Positions 20,251 to 32,226 of a DNA stretch of 64,000 bases are shown piece by piece. The position numbers and the translations under genes are program-made. Below the pieces are notes generated by a model, which made no database searches, was not told the DNA's origin, and saw only the letters and a program-made list of their open reading frames with translations. The DNA comes from Leptobrachium leishanense (lineage: Eukaryota; Chordata; Amphibia; Anura; Megophryidae). Positions within the stretch are counted from its first letter, which is position 1; each line of letters starts with the position of its first letter. The stretch is taken from the NCBI GenBank assembly GCA_009667805.1, contig CM019070.1:59772735-59836734 (forward strand), written 5' to 3'.

Positions 20251-20764
20251 TTTACTAGGGTTGCACCAATACTATTATCATATTGGTACTGACACCGGCA
20301 TTAGCACAAGTACTTTGTACTCGTGCAAATGCCCCCGTTACCCGGAAGCCAGCACTGGGCTGGCTTGCTGTTATCTGAGGGACTGGGGCTATATTAAAAG
20401 CACTCTGCTAGCATTCCCCTCCAGCTGGCCCTGTAGTCCGGGCACTGGCTGGCCGCGTCTTTGGGTCCTCCAAGCGGTCGCCGGTCTGCGACGCGGACTC
20501 CAGTCGTGATATCACAAACACAGCCAGAGAGGAATGCTGTTGGAATGCTCTTAATGCATTCTGCTACCAGTGGGGTATACAGTGGTCTGTGTGGATATAC
20601 CTGAGTTTGAGGTCTGGTGTCTGTGGCTATATATATATCTATCTGGGGTCTGTGTAGGGGTAAATGGGGTGTCTGGCCATACATTTCAATATTATCATAA
20701 GCTGGACAGGCTTTCAGCAAAATCCTAAATTATTTATTGGCAAGCGGACACATGACTTTAAATA

Positions 20765-22301
20765 CAGGTGACACTCGAAAAATTTGAATATCGTGCAAAA
20801 GTTCATTTATTTCAGTAATGCAACTTAAAAGGTGAAGCTAATATATATGAGATAGTTCAAGCCGTGATTTGTCATAATTGTGATGATTATTGCTTACAGC
20901 TCATGAAAACCCCAAATCCACAATCTCAGAAAATTAGAATATTGTGAAAAGGTGCAATATTCTAGGCTCAAAGTGTCCCACTCTAATCAGCTAATTAAGC
21001 CATAACACCTGCAAAGGGTTCCTGAGCCTTTAAATGGTCTCTCAGTCTGGTTCAGTAGGAATCACAATCATGACCTTGTGCAGAAAACCAGTTGTGCAGA
21101 AAACCATCATTGACACCCTCCATAAAGCCTCAAAAGGTAATTGCAAAAGAAGTTGGATGTTCCCAAAGTGCTGTATCAAAGCACATTAATAGAAAGTTAT
21201 GTGGAAGGGAAAAGTGTGGAAGAAAATGGTGCACAAGCAGCAGGGATGACCGCAGCCTGGAGAGGATTGTCAGGAAAAGACCATTCAAAAGTGTTGGGGA
21301 CTTTCACAAGGAGTGGACTGAGGCTGGAGTCAGTGAATCAAGAGCCACCACACACAGCCGGATCCTGGACATGAGCTTCAAATGTCGTATTCCTCTTGTC
21401 AAGCCGCTCCTGAACAACAAACAACGTCAGAAGCGTCTTACCTGAGCTAAAGAAAAACAGACCTGGTCTGTTGCTCAGTGGTCCAAAGTCCTCTTTTCTG
21501 ATGAGAGCAACTTTTGCATCTCATTTGGAAACCAAGGACTCAGAGTATGGAGGAAGAATTGAGAGGCACACACTGCAAGATGCTTGAAGTCCAGTGTGAA
21601 GTTTCCACAGTCTGTGTTGCTTTGGGGAACCATGTCATCTGCTGGTGTTCGTCCACTGTGCTTCATTAAGTCCAGGGTCAATGCAGCCGTCTACCAGGAG
21701 ATTGGAGCACTTCATGCTTCCTTCCGCAGACGAGCTTTTTGGGGATGCTGACTTCATTTTCCAGCAGAACTTGGCACCTGCCCACACTGCCAAAAGCACC
21801 AAAACCTGATTCAATGATCATGGGATTACTGTGCTTGATTGGCCAGCAAACTCGCCTGACCTGAACCCCATAGAGAATCTATGGGGCATTGCCAAGAGAA
21901 AGATGAGAGACATGAGACCGAACAATGCAGAAGAGCTGAAGGCCGCTATTGAAGCATCCTGGTCTTCCATAACACCTCAGCAATGCCACAGGCTGATACT
22001 GCCTCAATGCGGTGTGGCATGGAAGCTAATTGCTGCAAAAGGGGCCCAAACCAAGTACTGAGTACATATGCATGCTTATACTTTTCAGAGGTCCCATATT
22101 GTTCTATGTACAATCCTTGTTTTATTGATTGCATGGAATATTCTAATTTTCTGAGATTGTGGATTTGGGGTTTTCATGAGCTGTAACCATAATCATCACA
22201 ATTATGACAAATCACAGCTTGAATTTAGTTTCACCTTTTAAGTTGCATTACTGAAATAAATTAACTTTTGCACGATATTCAAATTTTTCGAGTTTCACCT
22301 G
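20765..22301 (+). mobile_element. Tc1-family transposon, inactive
   Basis: Terminal inverted repeats CAGGTGACACTCGAAAAATT / AATTTTTCGAGTTTCACCTG, flanked by TA at 20763-20764 and 22302-22303. The element is 1,537 bp and holds the decayed transposase gene at 21071-22061. Inserted in the hAT-like element around it. Confidence 0.9.
21071..22061 (+). pseudogene. Tc1 transposase pseudogene
   Basis: Homology runs through helix-turn-helix residues (SQSAVSKHINRKL, near 21160-21200), the first catalytic region (VLFSDESNF, near 21490), and the end of the DDE domain (PDLNPIENLWGIAKRKM, near 21855-21905). The reading frame is broken: a TGA follows RQKRLT at about 21442, further stops lie near 21560 and 21745-21830, and the start is out of frame. 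It cannot make a full transposase. Confidence 0.88.
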
Positions 22302-22689
22302 TAAAAGTATCGGTATTGGGGAGTACCTGGGGGGGGGGGGGATGTATACTGGTACTCCGTTTTAAAAAGTGGTATCTGTGCAACCTGGTTTTCACCAGCA
22401 TTTTCCTAGTTTTCTTTACCATTGATGTTTATTTTCTTCATGGATTGCTGATGTTAAGCGAGTTCTTTGTTAACCTTAGCACTGGACCAATAGATTTAAA
22501 GAGGAAGTACCATTCGTTTAGGAATAGCAGTTCCTCATTCCAATACATGCCAATAAAGCATTTTATTGGAATCGTTAGAAAAGCTATGGTAATAATAACA
22601 CACAAACCACAGCATTGCCTCCGTGTGCTGCTTGCACGGTAGCATTATTAAGGAACAAACATGTACAGAACAACAGTGACAATTTGCAA

Positions 22690-22890
22690 GTGCAAAGTAT
22701 CCAAAGCAAAGAGGAGGAGCATGCTCGCCTACCAAAGGGTCCAAATCACTGGTGCCACACAGACCAGGGTGGGTCAAACCCCGTATAATGTAGAGAAAAC
22801 AGGACCGGGCACTCCCGATGGACCATGAAGGAGCTTTATTACATGAATGTCTTCACAATGTTACAGCTCAGGCACAAGCCTTGGAAAAAG
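22690..22890 (+). repeat. Dispersed repeat with TGGTGCCACACAGACC core, copy 1
   Basis: About 190 bp aligns in the opposite orientation with 56700-56885 (shared ATCCAAAGCAAAGAGGAGGA-like start, GGTGCCACACAGAC, GTAGAGAAAAC, GATGGACCA, and a GCTCAGGCACAAGCCTT end). A SINE or MITE of unknown class. Confidence 0.6.
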
Positions 22891-23249
22891 TATTACTTGC
22901 ATATTTTTCAGTTTATTTCCGAGTTAACTATCTTGAAATTGGATCAGAGTTTAAAGGATTCTGCAATGGGAGTTTGCGATCTCTACAGTCGAGCAAATAT
23001 TGCGGATAAGAGTGAATTCCCACATTCCATTATGCTGGAAATTATTCTCTTCTCCCTCTGGTCAGAACTGGTAAAAGGTAATAAAATGTGCAGAAAAGTC
23101 TGTATACATATGACTTTATTCTGAATGGATTGCCACTTTCTCAGATCCACCTGGATGAAGCCGTGTCCATATCAAATGTTTTTATTGGTGTGTGTGTGTG
23201 TTTTTTTCTTCTTAAAAAAGAAAAAAAAATTGTCAACAAGCTCCAGGTA

Positions 23250-23605
23250 ATATACCCTGTAGTGAACGAAAGGGGGGGGGGGTGAGATTCCTGAGGACAA
23301 GCAACAGCACTAGTGGCCTGCTCTACGGTGGGACCGCTCAGGTCTCACAAGGTTTTAGCTTGCTTGTGCCATTACAGGGATGAATGCTCCATATGCAAAT
23401 CAGCCTGCTCTCACCCAATGAGGGTGGCCAGTACCCCAACGATCGTTTTGGCCTTGTTAGGCATCGTCAGGAGGGTATAGCTGACACCCCTCTAGGCACA
23501 TCAAGCAAGGGGTCCACGTCTGGATGACCCTGTAAACTTATAGTGAGGGAAAGGAAGGGGGGTGTGAGGATCCTGAGGACGAGCAACAGCACTAGTAATA
23601 TACCC
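23250..23605 (-). repeat. SINE-like unit with direct terminal repeats, copy 1
   Basis: Homologous to 25757-26110 in the opposite orientation. The phrase CTGAGGACAAGCAACAGCAC (near 23290) recurs as CTGAGGACGAGCAACAGCAC (near 23570), so a unit of about 280 bp is bounded by direct repeats. A (G)11 run lies just left. Confidence 0.6.
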
Positions 23606-23787
23606 TTGACATTTCAGCACAAGAAAATTAAATCTACCGCATCATGGCAACATTCATGTCTGGACTGGGCCTCTGACTGGATGAATAGTTTGATGTGGAC
23701 TTGTATAGGACCGCTTGGGGAAGGAAGGAATTATCGTCCACACTTAAAAGGGACATGCTACACTCCCTGACCACCTTATCTTTTTAA

Positions 23788-24012
23788 CCTCTTAATGCAT
23801 CCTGGAGGCAGATGAACCTGACACTGCAGGGCGGCATAGCATGCCCCACTGCCTACTATTGTACACCTCACAGGCCGTTCCCCTGCAGCCAATGACCTGC
23901 ATCGGCTAGGTAGGCGCTCTGGAGGAGTTGTTGGAGAGCCGCGGGATGTTCTAGTACGTCCTGCCAGCTTTCAGACCCACTGGCTGGGCACAACACACCC
24001 AATGGTAAGGAG
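23788..24012. mobile_element. TTAA-flanked MITE (225 bp)
   Basis: TTAA at 23784-23787 and 24013-24016; ends CCTCTTAATGCATCCTGG and CCAATGGTAAGGAG. GC-rich interior (GGCATAGCATGCCCC) shared with 29059-29331. The TTAA target suggests a piggyBac-type non-autonomous element. Confidence 0.65.
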
Positions 24013-24286
24013 TTAAAGTGACCATGTTGTGTGGAGTGCCCCTCCATCCTTTGGCAGAAATCACTGTGTAGCAGAGGAGCTTCATCCGCTCACACAAGCT
24101 TTATTAGGCAGCTGGGATTTTGGATTTCCTGGCTGCTGGTGACCAATGATATCAGCGTGCTGACATCCTTCTCTATCCGAACTCCCACAATAGCGAATGT
24201 CCTGAAAAAATACAACCAATGGATTGCATCTGTATGTGTGTACACAACTCCCAAGCAATGTGCAGTCTTCTTATCCTATACCAGTG

Positions 24287-24465
24287 GTTCCCAACCGCGG
24301 TCCTCAAGTCCCCCTAACAGGTCATATTTTAAAGATTACTTTGGGGAAATGCAGACTGAATCCTGCAATCACTGAGCAGCAAATCATATCACCTGGGCTG
24401 TGCTTCAGATATCTGGAAAACCTGGCCTGTTGGGGGTACTTGAGGACTGCGGTTGGGAACCACTG
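24287..24465. mobile_element. hAT MITE with TCCTATAC duplication
   Basis: Ends CAGTGGTTCCCAACCGCGG and CCGCGGTTGGGAACCACTG-type sequence, flanked by perfect 8-bp copies of TCCTATAC. Same family as 17211-17388. Confidence 0.85.
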
Positions 24466-24599
24466 TCCTATACTATGCAATTTGTGTAAACAAATTCTGG
24501 AACTTCCGCATTTTAGGAAACCCTGCGCTGATTGGGACAAGGAGTGAGTGCTGTGGGAGAAAGGGTGAGTATTTTCACCTAAACTAAATAGAAAAAGAA

Positions 24600-25400
24600 T
24601 GATTATGCAGATACTGTCAGCAGCATCTGGACATTTATTTAAGGACATAAAATGGGTGGGTGAGCATTTTTTAGAGTGTCTCTATAACCTTTGTCCAATA
24701 TCTGCTCTGAGTAGCTGATCTCCATTAGTAGCCTGGCAGCGAAGCATTGCCTGGTACATTTATATGCCTGTTGCATAACTCTAGCATGGAACTCTCGTTA
24801 TCCTGTTTTTTTCTACGTATGTAATTATGTTGTTTTGATTGCTTTCTGCCTCTGTATTCTTATTTTTCCCATTATATTTTGTGTCAACATCTTCGTGATG
24901 ACAAACTTACACAAGGGAGTGCGAGAAGCCAAAATCTGGAGTAACAATACGAAAATCACCCTCTTATTGTAAGACGATGAATAATTTTTCCAGGCACAGC
25001 AACGAGGCCCTGGCTGCAAGAAATTCCCGCTTACATTCAGTAATCTGCATGAATTGCCAACATTTTACTGTTTCAAATAAAAGTAGTAACTTGTTTAAAT
25101 CCATAAACACATTAATAAAGAGGACATACTGCCATCATAAAAAAGAAGGTACAGTATTTAAATATTTATTTCCTTTTTACGTAAGTGCAGCATTTTGAGC
25201 ACAGCCAACAAGCCTCTAGCATGGGTCTGGTTAGATGGTAGCAGACACGTTGAGCAATGTTAGGAGAAAACAAAACAAAGGATAATAGTTTGAAATTAGA
25301 GACAGGCAAGTCAATAGGGACCAAGGTGATATATTAACCCTTTTGATACCAATCACTTTTGTCAAAAGAGAAAAAAAGCATAACTATCTGTTATTGGAGA
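24600..25400. other. Intergenic, no feature recognised
   Basis: AT-rich with mixed texture. Short ORFs only, no repeat that recurs elsewhere in the window. About 25420-25510 (GACCGATATC, GCCGATGCC) is a fragment of a hAT-like 'CCGATAT' element. Confidence 0.3.
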
Positions 25401-25701
25401 TTTAAATTATGGATAGACCGATATCATTTTTTCAGAGCCGATACAAATGCCGATTATTAGCAGCCATTCCGGCCGATGGCTTATATCCGATGCCGATATT
25501 CTGAAAATTTAAAGTTGTGGCAAAAAAACATAAATCTGTTATGCTGTTAACTGAATGTGTTTAAACATTGCACCATGTCCAGTTCATTTATTCAATTTAA
25601 TAAGAAAAGCAATTTTTATTTAAGCTTTAATTTTTACAAACCGCATGGTCATGTCCAGACTCTGACCTTTGTAATGATGCCTCTATATATAACCCTGTAG
25701 G

Positions 25702-26202
25702 TAAAGGTTCAGCAACCTTGGCCCTCTAGATGTTTTGGAACTACATCTCTCAGGACCCTCACAAGCACCCCCCTTTACTCACTGTAAGTGTAAAGGGTCA
25801 TCCAGACGTGGACCCCTTGCTTGATGTGCCTAGAGGGGTGTCCGCTATACCCTCCTGACGATGCCTAACAAGGCCGAAACGATCGTCGGGGGTTGCTGCA
25901 CCTCTCGTGCAGGGATGACGTCCCTTGCCAATCAGTGCTGGCCACCCTTTCTGGGTGAGAGCAGACTGATTTGCATATGGAGCATTCATCCCTGTAATGG
26001 CACAATCAAGCTAAAACCTTGTTTGTGAGACCTGAGCGGGCCCCACCGTAGAGCAGGCCATTAGTGCTGTTGCTCGTTCTCAGGACCCTCACAAACACCC
26101 ACATTTACATCTCCCGTGATGTTCAGCTATTCTTCAGGTACTTAAAGCCTTATTGGAAATGTAGTTCCAAAATATCTAGAGGGCCAATGATGCCGACCCC
26201 TG
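25702..26202. mobile_element. Palindromic MITE interrupted by a SINE-like unit
   Basis: Left arm TTCAGCAACCTTGGCCCTC and TTTTGGAACTACATCTC; right arm GGAAATGTAGTTCC, GAGGGCCAATGATGCCGACC. Shorter relatives lie at 35385-35518 and 63333-63468. The interior (25757-26095) is the second copy of the unit at 23250-23605, bracketed by TCTCAGGACCCTCACAA on both sides. Confidence 0.7.
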
Positions 26203-26529
26203 CTGTGGGATATAGCTACCGGAAATACAGGGGACTAATAGATCCCTGTGTATCCTGGAAAGAGAATTCCCTGCCAGATGGGAGGGGGCATTTATGTTGT
26301 CATCACACTCGTGCAATACCATCAGTGGGCAGGGGAAGTCCTACAGCAAGATAGAATCGTCTGCCAAGTTGACAGACTGATGTGGGAAAAGCCCCAAATC
26401 ATTGCCAGATCGGCACGCATCTTCGGGATATCTCACATACGCTTGAATGTTTGAAAAGTGAAACGCTGTTTGCAAACAAACTACTGAGCGAAAAAGTCTG
26501 AAATTTACATATGAGGTCCAATGAATGAT

Positions 26530-27478
26530 AATTTATTTATTTATTTATTTTTATTTATTTATAAAGGATTTTACCAGGAAGGATACATTGAGATTTCTCT
26601 CGTTTTCAAGTATGTCCTGGGTTCAAGTACATTGAAGTGTTACATTGTATTACTTTGTATTTCTGTAAATGTAAGATATTAACAACACAAATATACAGAT
26701 TAACAGAAAATAAATATGTAGGAAATATAGTCACTAGGTTACATGTTTACAGGTGCATTCTGTATTGAGGTATGTTAACAGGGAAATTTTGAGTGACTTA
26801 AGACTGGTGGAAGATTTGATGGTGTCTGGGAGGTTATTCCATAATTGTGGTGCTCTGTAGGAAAATGAGGACCGAGCCACTGTCTTTTTGTATTGTGGTA
26901 TTGCAAGTAAGGTGCTGGTCCTGGATCGGAGGTTATAGGATGAGGGAGCTGCTGGGGGAAGCAGTCTATTCAGGTAGGGTGGCAGCTTCCCAGAGATGCT
27001 CTTAAACACCAGGCTGGAAAGGTGAAGGGTGCGTCTGGATTCTAGCGATGGCCAGTTTAGCTGTTTTAACATGTCACAATGGTGGGTCATGTAGTTACAT
27101 TGTAGCGCAAAGCGGCAGAATGAGTTATACAGTGTAGTAAGTTTATGAAGGTGTGTTTGCGGGGCGGCTGCATACACTACATCTCCGTAATCAATAGCCG
27201 GCATAAGCATTTGCTGTACAATCTGCTTTCTTACCGCGGGACTCAGGCAGGATTTGTTTCTGTACAGGGCACCTAGTTTGGGGTAAAGTTTAGATGAGAG
27301 TTTTTCGATGTGGGGGCCAAAGGATAGATTAGGGTCCAACCACATACCTAGATATTTGAGAGAAGTGACTGTGGTCAGTGTGCCATTTGATATTGTCCCA
27401 ACACATAGATGGGGATTTTGCAATTTGTGTAGTTTAGGTGCTGTTCCAAAGAGCATCGTTACAGTTTTGTCAGTATTA
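26530..27478 (-). mobile_element. 5'-truncated LINE with intact ORF2 C-terminus
   Basis: On the minus strand: ORF2 end (27475-26734), then about 200 bp of 3' UTR with TTCCTGGTAAAATCC, ending in a TAAA-type simple tail (26528-26565). Inserted in a TTATTC-family element: the flanking AATGAATGATAA and AAAAAGGTCTGT are contiguous in the copies at 10560 and 50225. Confidence 0.82.
26734..27475 (-). pseudogene. LINE ORF2 C-terminal fragment (about 247 codons open)
   Basis: Open from the truncation point to its stop. The start NTDKTVTMLFG matches the end of a reverse-transcriptase domain ('NxxKTxxMLFG'). It continues with LKYLGMWLDPNLSFGPHIE and ends with SFSYRAPQLWNNLPDTIK, the C-terminal signature of CR1/L2/Rex1-like non-LTR retrotransposons. 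Endonuclease and catalytic RT motifs are absent, so this is a truncated copy and not a gene. The open frame over 740 bp indicates a fairly recent insertion. Confidence 0.8.
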
Positions 27479-27914
27479 TAAAAAGGTCTGTGACAGAAAA
27501 AAAAATCAGGAACTTTTTTTGCAAAAAAATCCCAAAAAATGCTTAACAGATCCTAAAACATCTATAAATAAATATTATAATATTCTGCAGTAAAAAGTCT
27601 AAACGGTTTATTAGATATTGAAACCAGGAATATTTTTAACATTGAAGCCTATGGGATTCTCCTGAATAAACCTGTCGAATGAAGCAACCGAATGGCAGGG
27701 CATTTCGGCAACTTTTCACTGCTGTTTTTTGTTCTCTGAATAGACGAAGCTATGGGGATTTCACTGCCCTCGAACAGGCACCGAACAGGCAAACGCCAAC
27801 ATTTAGCGAACTGCCTGCTCTCTGGATAGCCGAATGGCCAGGAAAGGTAACCGAACGCTGAATTTCAGCATTCGGTTACTTTCGCCAGCAATTCGGATCT
27901 CTTTGAATAACCCT
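27479..27914. mobile_element. Right half of a TTATTCAAAGAG-family element
   Basis: Carries CTATGGGATTCTCCTGAATA, CGAATGGCAGGGCATTTCGG and the terminus GATCTCTTTGAATAACCCTG. The left half is at about 26400-26528, on the other side of the LINE. Confidence 0.7.
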
Positions 27915-29050
27915 GATAGTATTCAATAAATGCCCTCTCTAAAAAAGGTTTTGGTGGATTAATTGTTATAGGTCAATAAAGCAAAACTGAAGCTGCTGAA
28001 TCTTTTAAAGAAGATGTTATTCATTGAAGTTAATCCAATACAATCTTGCAAAACGAGCGAATAAGAAATGTACGATCTACAAGTCTCACTTTGTAGATTT
28101 AGATACAACTCTGAAGATATAAAAAGTTGTTTAATTTTGTACAACATTTCATGGGTTGGGTACATAACAATTACATGACATACCATTGTTATTTATTGAG
28201 CAAATAAACTCATATCAAGCTGTCCATCACATCTGAGACATTGGTCAGGTTGGAACTCTACACCCCGAACTATTCTTTATCACTATGCACACCTACATCA
28301 TTTAGCTGCACATTCCTCTCCTACTTTACATCTGTAATCTATTGCCAGAATATGGAGGGAAGAAGAGGCTCCTGCTATATTTTGAATAAAAATGTAATCT
28401 ATCTATCCACAAGTTTAAATCAACTGTAACCATCCATCTATTACAAACATCTTGTTTTATTTATACAACTTGAGGAATTTGACCTTTCACTATTCTATGG
28501 GGGACAACATTGCCAATGCAAGAAGCATGTACTGACCATCTGGACTATTCCCGGTGGGCCGATAGCTCACTGAGCCGGTGTGATCGGCTGCCTGGGACTT
28601 TCTTAGGCCGGGCGGCTACCTGGGGCTCGCCTAGGCCTTTTTTAAAGATTTATTTTTATTTATTCTTTTTATATTTTGAAAAAAACCTTTTTGTTTCTTT
28701 AAAGATAGTTTTGTATTTTTTTTTAGCCTTTTTTTGTGTTTTATTTATAAAAGACTTTTTTTTACCTTTGCAACAAATCTTTATATTATTTTATTAAAGG
28801 AACTTTTTTATTATTTATACACATTTTTATTGATTTAAGCTTATATTAGGAGAATAGTGGACTTTTTTTTTTTCAGTTCAGAGGAATTTGCCGATGCCAA
28901 TTCGGCGTGATTCAGATAACTTCTTCAGTGATTTCTTTTCAGCAAAACACGGTGAACGTTCACTAAATAGTGAGTTCACCATATTTTCGGCAAAATTGGA
29001 TCAATTCATTTAATGCCAAAAAATACAAACAAAATCTTTATCTCCAAGCC
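27915..29050. other. Intergenic, mostly AT-rich; one element-tail fragment
   Basis: 28630-28850 is T-rich low complexity. 28870-29010 (TTTGCCGATGCCAATTCGGC) matches 34315-34345, the presumed tail of the element at 32431. No gene seen. Confidence 0.4.
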
Positions 29051-29058
29051 CATCTTAA

Positions 29059-29331
29059 ACCTTTCCCGCTACGGGGCCTACTATGCCATCCCTGCGGCGG
29101 GTAGGACTAAATGCGGCGGCGGTGTAGCATGCCTTGCTAGTGTTAATGGGATGCGATGGCCCTGCCTACTAGTTGGTGTGCGTCATATATTGCTGCAGGA
29201 TGGCCTGCTTCAGGCCGTCCCCCTGCAGCCAATGACATGGCCTGAGGAGGGGCCTGAGAAAGCAGCCGGCTAGTGGGTGTACTACCAGTTAAAGCCTTCC
29301 TGCAGGGCACAACCCATCCGGCGGTAAAGGG
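29059..29331. mobile_element. TTAA-flanked MITE (273 bp)
   Basis: TTAA at 29055-29058 and 29332-29335. Ends ACCTTTCCCGCTACGGG and CATCCGGCGGTAAAGGG. Shares ATGCGGCGGC and CCTGCAGCCAATGAC with 23788-24012 and 31978-32226. Confidence 0.7.
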
Positions 29332-29937
29332 TTAATCTGGCCCTCCATTTTTGCATAATTGGAGTGGGCCGGCCTGGATGAAGTCCGGGACCGTTTTTTT
29401 TTTTTTCTCCAGTCCAGCCTTGCAACGCAAAGTAATATTGAATAACAGAAAACCAATTCATGCGTTAGAATTCGTTACTGGCTTCACCTAGTGTTGTGTT
29501 TCTTCAAACTGATTACTTTCTCAGGTTTTCCGGAAGATGGAATGTTTTTACCATTATACTTTTCCAAGTTGACTTGGCAGGCATCGCTGAACTGGACGTG
29601 GAAGATACAAAAATATAACCTTTTGGAGCCAGCCAGGGATACGGTTTTTGACGGGGCCCATGGCTCTAAATACACATTGCTCTCTGGACAGTTACTGCTA
29701 GACAGAAATTTTGAACTTATTTAATTTATAGAGTAGGCATCCTATCCTCATCAACACGTGAGCAATCCAAGTTATATTACAAGGGAGCAAAGTGTTACTG
29801 TAACCGTAATCTCACAATATATTTCCAATGAGTCTCTCTCCATAGTCTTCAAGCAGGATATCTGTGTTCGTAATAATGTTTCTGGTGCTCAGAACCTATA
29901 GGTTGGTAGTAATGTTCCATAGTATACATCACTGGTT

Positions 29938-30112
29938 CCCAACCGTGGTCCTCAAGTAACCCAAACAGGTCAGATTTTCCAGATATGTGAAGCACAGCAC
30001 AGGTGATAGGATTTGCTGCTCAGTGATTGCAGGATTCAGTCTGCATTTCCCCAAGGCAATCCTCAAAACCTATCCTGTTAGGGGTATTTGAAGACCACGG
30101 TTGGGAACCACT
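29938..30112. mobile_element. hAT MITE with GTATACAT/GTTTACAT flanks
   Basis: Ends CACTGGTTCCCAACCGTGG and ACCACGGTTGGGAACCACTG, with 8-bp flanks differing at one base. Same family as 17211-17388. Confidence 0.8.
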
Positions 30113-30182
30113 GGTTTACATACATGGGATAAACTCTGTGCTTCTATGGAATATCCTGATAATTAGACAAAGCTCTACACTA

Positions 30183-30355
30183 GTGTTTCCCAAACCTGTA
30201 TTCAGGACCCTCCGCCTCGCCAGGTTTTCCAGATATCTGAAGCACAGCACAGGTGATATGATTTGCTACTCAGCGATTGCAGGATTCAGTCTGCATTTCT
30301 CCAAGGTGATCTGCAAAATCTGGCCTGGTTGAGGGTCCTGGGTTGGGAAACACTG
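30183..30355. mobile_element. hAT MITE with CTCTACAC duplication
   Basis: Ends TAGTGTTTCCCAAACC and GTTGGGAAACACTG, with CTCTACAC on both sides. A second copy of the same family lies only 70 bp away (29938-30112), in the same orientation. Confidence 0.82.
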
Positions 30356-30379
30356 CTCTACACAATCCTGTGCCATTAA

Positions 30380-31607
30380 CCCCTTAAGGGCCGCTGACGT
30401 ACCCTGTACGTCCTGTCCTCGGGTCTCCCTTAGACCTGCGGACGTACAGGGTACGTCACCGGCGCCAAATCCCCCTCCCGCCCGATACTCACCTCCCTCG
30501 TCGGATCCCACGGCGATCTGGCAGGGAGGAAGCCTGCCCATGTGATTTACATGGGCAGGCGAGGCTGATGACGTCGCCACGCTGCGTGGTGACGTCATCA
30601 GAAGGTGCCCCCATGTGTTTCAATGGAGGGGGGGGCTCATTCGGAGCCCTCTATCTCCCCAACCATTGAAGCTAGGGAGATGCCGTTTGCACCGCTGGAG
30701 AGGGGAGAGCCTCCCCTTTCCAGCGGTGTATGGCATTAACCATTTCGCCGCCGGATCACGTTGCGGCGCCAATTGGCGCCAAAACGTGATTCAAACCTGG
30801 AGGGGGGCTGACATCTTGGATGTCAGCCAAGCCTCCAGGTCCCCCCCCACCCACTGACAACCTCACCATATGTGTGAGGATGTCAGTGGCCAGTTAACCC
30901 TCTAGCTGCCATGTAGAGATAAGGGGATCCTAAGGATCCCTTTATCTCCCGATCCATGGCAGCTAGATGGTCATATTTGCCATCATTTGAAAGGCCTGAT
31001 TATGGCCTTTCAAATGATACCAAACATGACCAGGTTTGGTTTTAAAAAAAATGTAAAAAAAAATAAAAAAAAAATAAAATAAAAAAATAATTAAATAAAA
31101 TAAAAAAATGTTTTTTTTTTTAAAGTTTTTTTTGTCTGGGGGGAGTTTAATTAAATAGGACCTAGGCTGTCATCTAAAAATAATTAGCACAAAATGGTCA
31201 GAATGAGCGCAGCGCACATAGGTGAACTGGCTCAGCAGTGAAAGGGTTAAAAGGTAAAAACATGTAAAAATTGGGTATTTCTATACTCGGGATAAAATTT
31301 GGAAACTATTTAGCCGGGGTCTTTATTGGTGGTTATAGCTTTAGGGGATTAAATTACGAAAAAGTGTGTTTTTACCATTTTTTTCATCATATTTCATATT
31401 TTTTTTATATTAAATTATTGGATATGATGGAAATAATGGTATTTCTAGAAAGTCCATTTAATGGCGGGAAAAAGGGTGTATAATATGTGTGGGTTGAATA
31501 AACGAGTAAGAGGAAAATTTGATCTAAACACGAGCAGCGCAGAAACGTAAAAACAGCAGCGGTCACTAAAGGACGGATTTGTGTAAAACCGCCCGGTCAC
31601 TAAGGGG
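30380..31607. mobile_element. Composite of TTAA-flanked elements (1.2 kb)
   Basis: Outer ends CCCCTTAAGGGCC and GGTCACTAAGGGG, with TTAA at 30376-30379 and 31608-31611. Inside, another TTAA pair (30894-30897, 31247-31250) brackets CCCTCTAGCTGCC ... GGCTCAGCAGTGAAAGGG, the same right end as 36709-37499. The interior has strong local palindromes (CTGTACGTCC/GGACGTACAG) and a long A/T tract near 31050-31130. Confidence 0.65.
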
Positions 31608-31977
31608 TTAAATGAGGCAGACATTTGTTTGAATGTTGGAACTTTACGCATTTGTTCGCAGATAGAATAGCAGAATTCTGTTATTGACCCTTAATAAACT
31701 TGCAGATTGTGGTAAGGCAAGATATAACAGGTTAATCATTAACCACTGTTGTTTTATTGAAATAATGGCGGATTTACTTGGCGAACCAAAGTAAATTAAC
31801 TATTTGGTGGGCTTCTACCATGGCCTGCCATGGTTTTCTACATTGTTTCCACCAAAGTTATCCATCTTAAGTTTTAGGGCACTATTCAGTTTGATTTCAG
31901 CCATTGTTTCCAACATAGATTTCACTATTGTTTTCACCATTATTTCAACAGTAGTTAAATGAAGATGGACACTTTAA

Positions 31978-32226
31978 CCCTTTGCCACCTGGCGGGTTGT
32001 GCCCGGCGGGACAGAGTTAACGCCAGCGGGGCGTACTAGCACGCCACCACTTAACGGCCTGCCTAACAGCTGACGTGTGACATGCGGCATTGGCTGCAGG
32101 GATACGGCCTGAGTTCTGGCCGTCCTGCAACAGCCAATGACACAACGCTGCTCGCTGGCTTGGGGGTGGGTTGGGAGGCAAGCAATAGGAGCCAGCGGGC
32201 ATAGTACGCCCTGCGGCAGGAAAGGG
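31978..32226. mobile_element. TTAA-flanked MITE (249 bp)
   Basis: TTAA at 31974-31977 and 32227-32230. Ends CCCTTTGCCACCTGGCGGG and CCCTGCGGCAGGAAAGGG form an inverted repeat. GC-rich interior. Confidence 0.75.

Larger units (their letters stand above)
20258..22388. mobile_element. hAT-like element carrying a nested Tc1
   Basis: Left end TAGGGTTGCACCAATACT, right end GGTATCTGTGCAACCTG, flanked by GTTTTTAC and GTTTTCAC (7 of 8 identical). The rest of the element is short and non-coding; most of its length is the Tc1 copy at 20765-22301. Confidence 0.65.

Noticed and set aside
30380..30900. Riboswitch-like or structured RNA from strong palindromes
   Set aside because: The palindromes are the inverted arms of TTAA-flanked elements seen elsewhere in the window; no transcription context.
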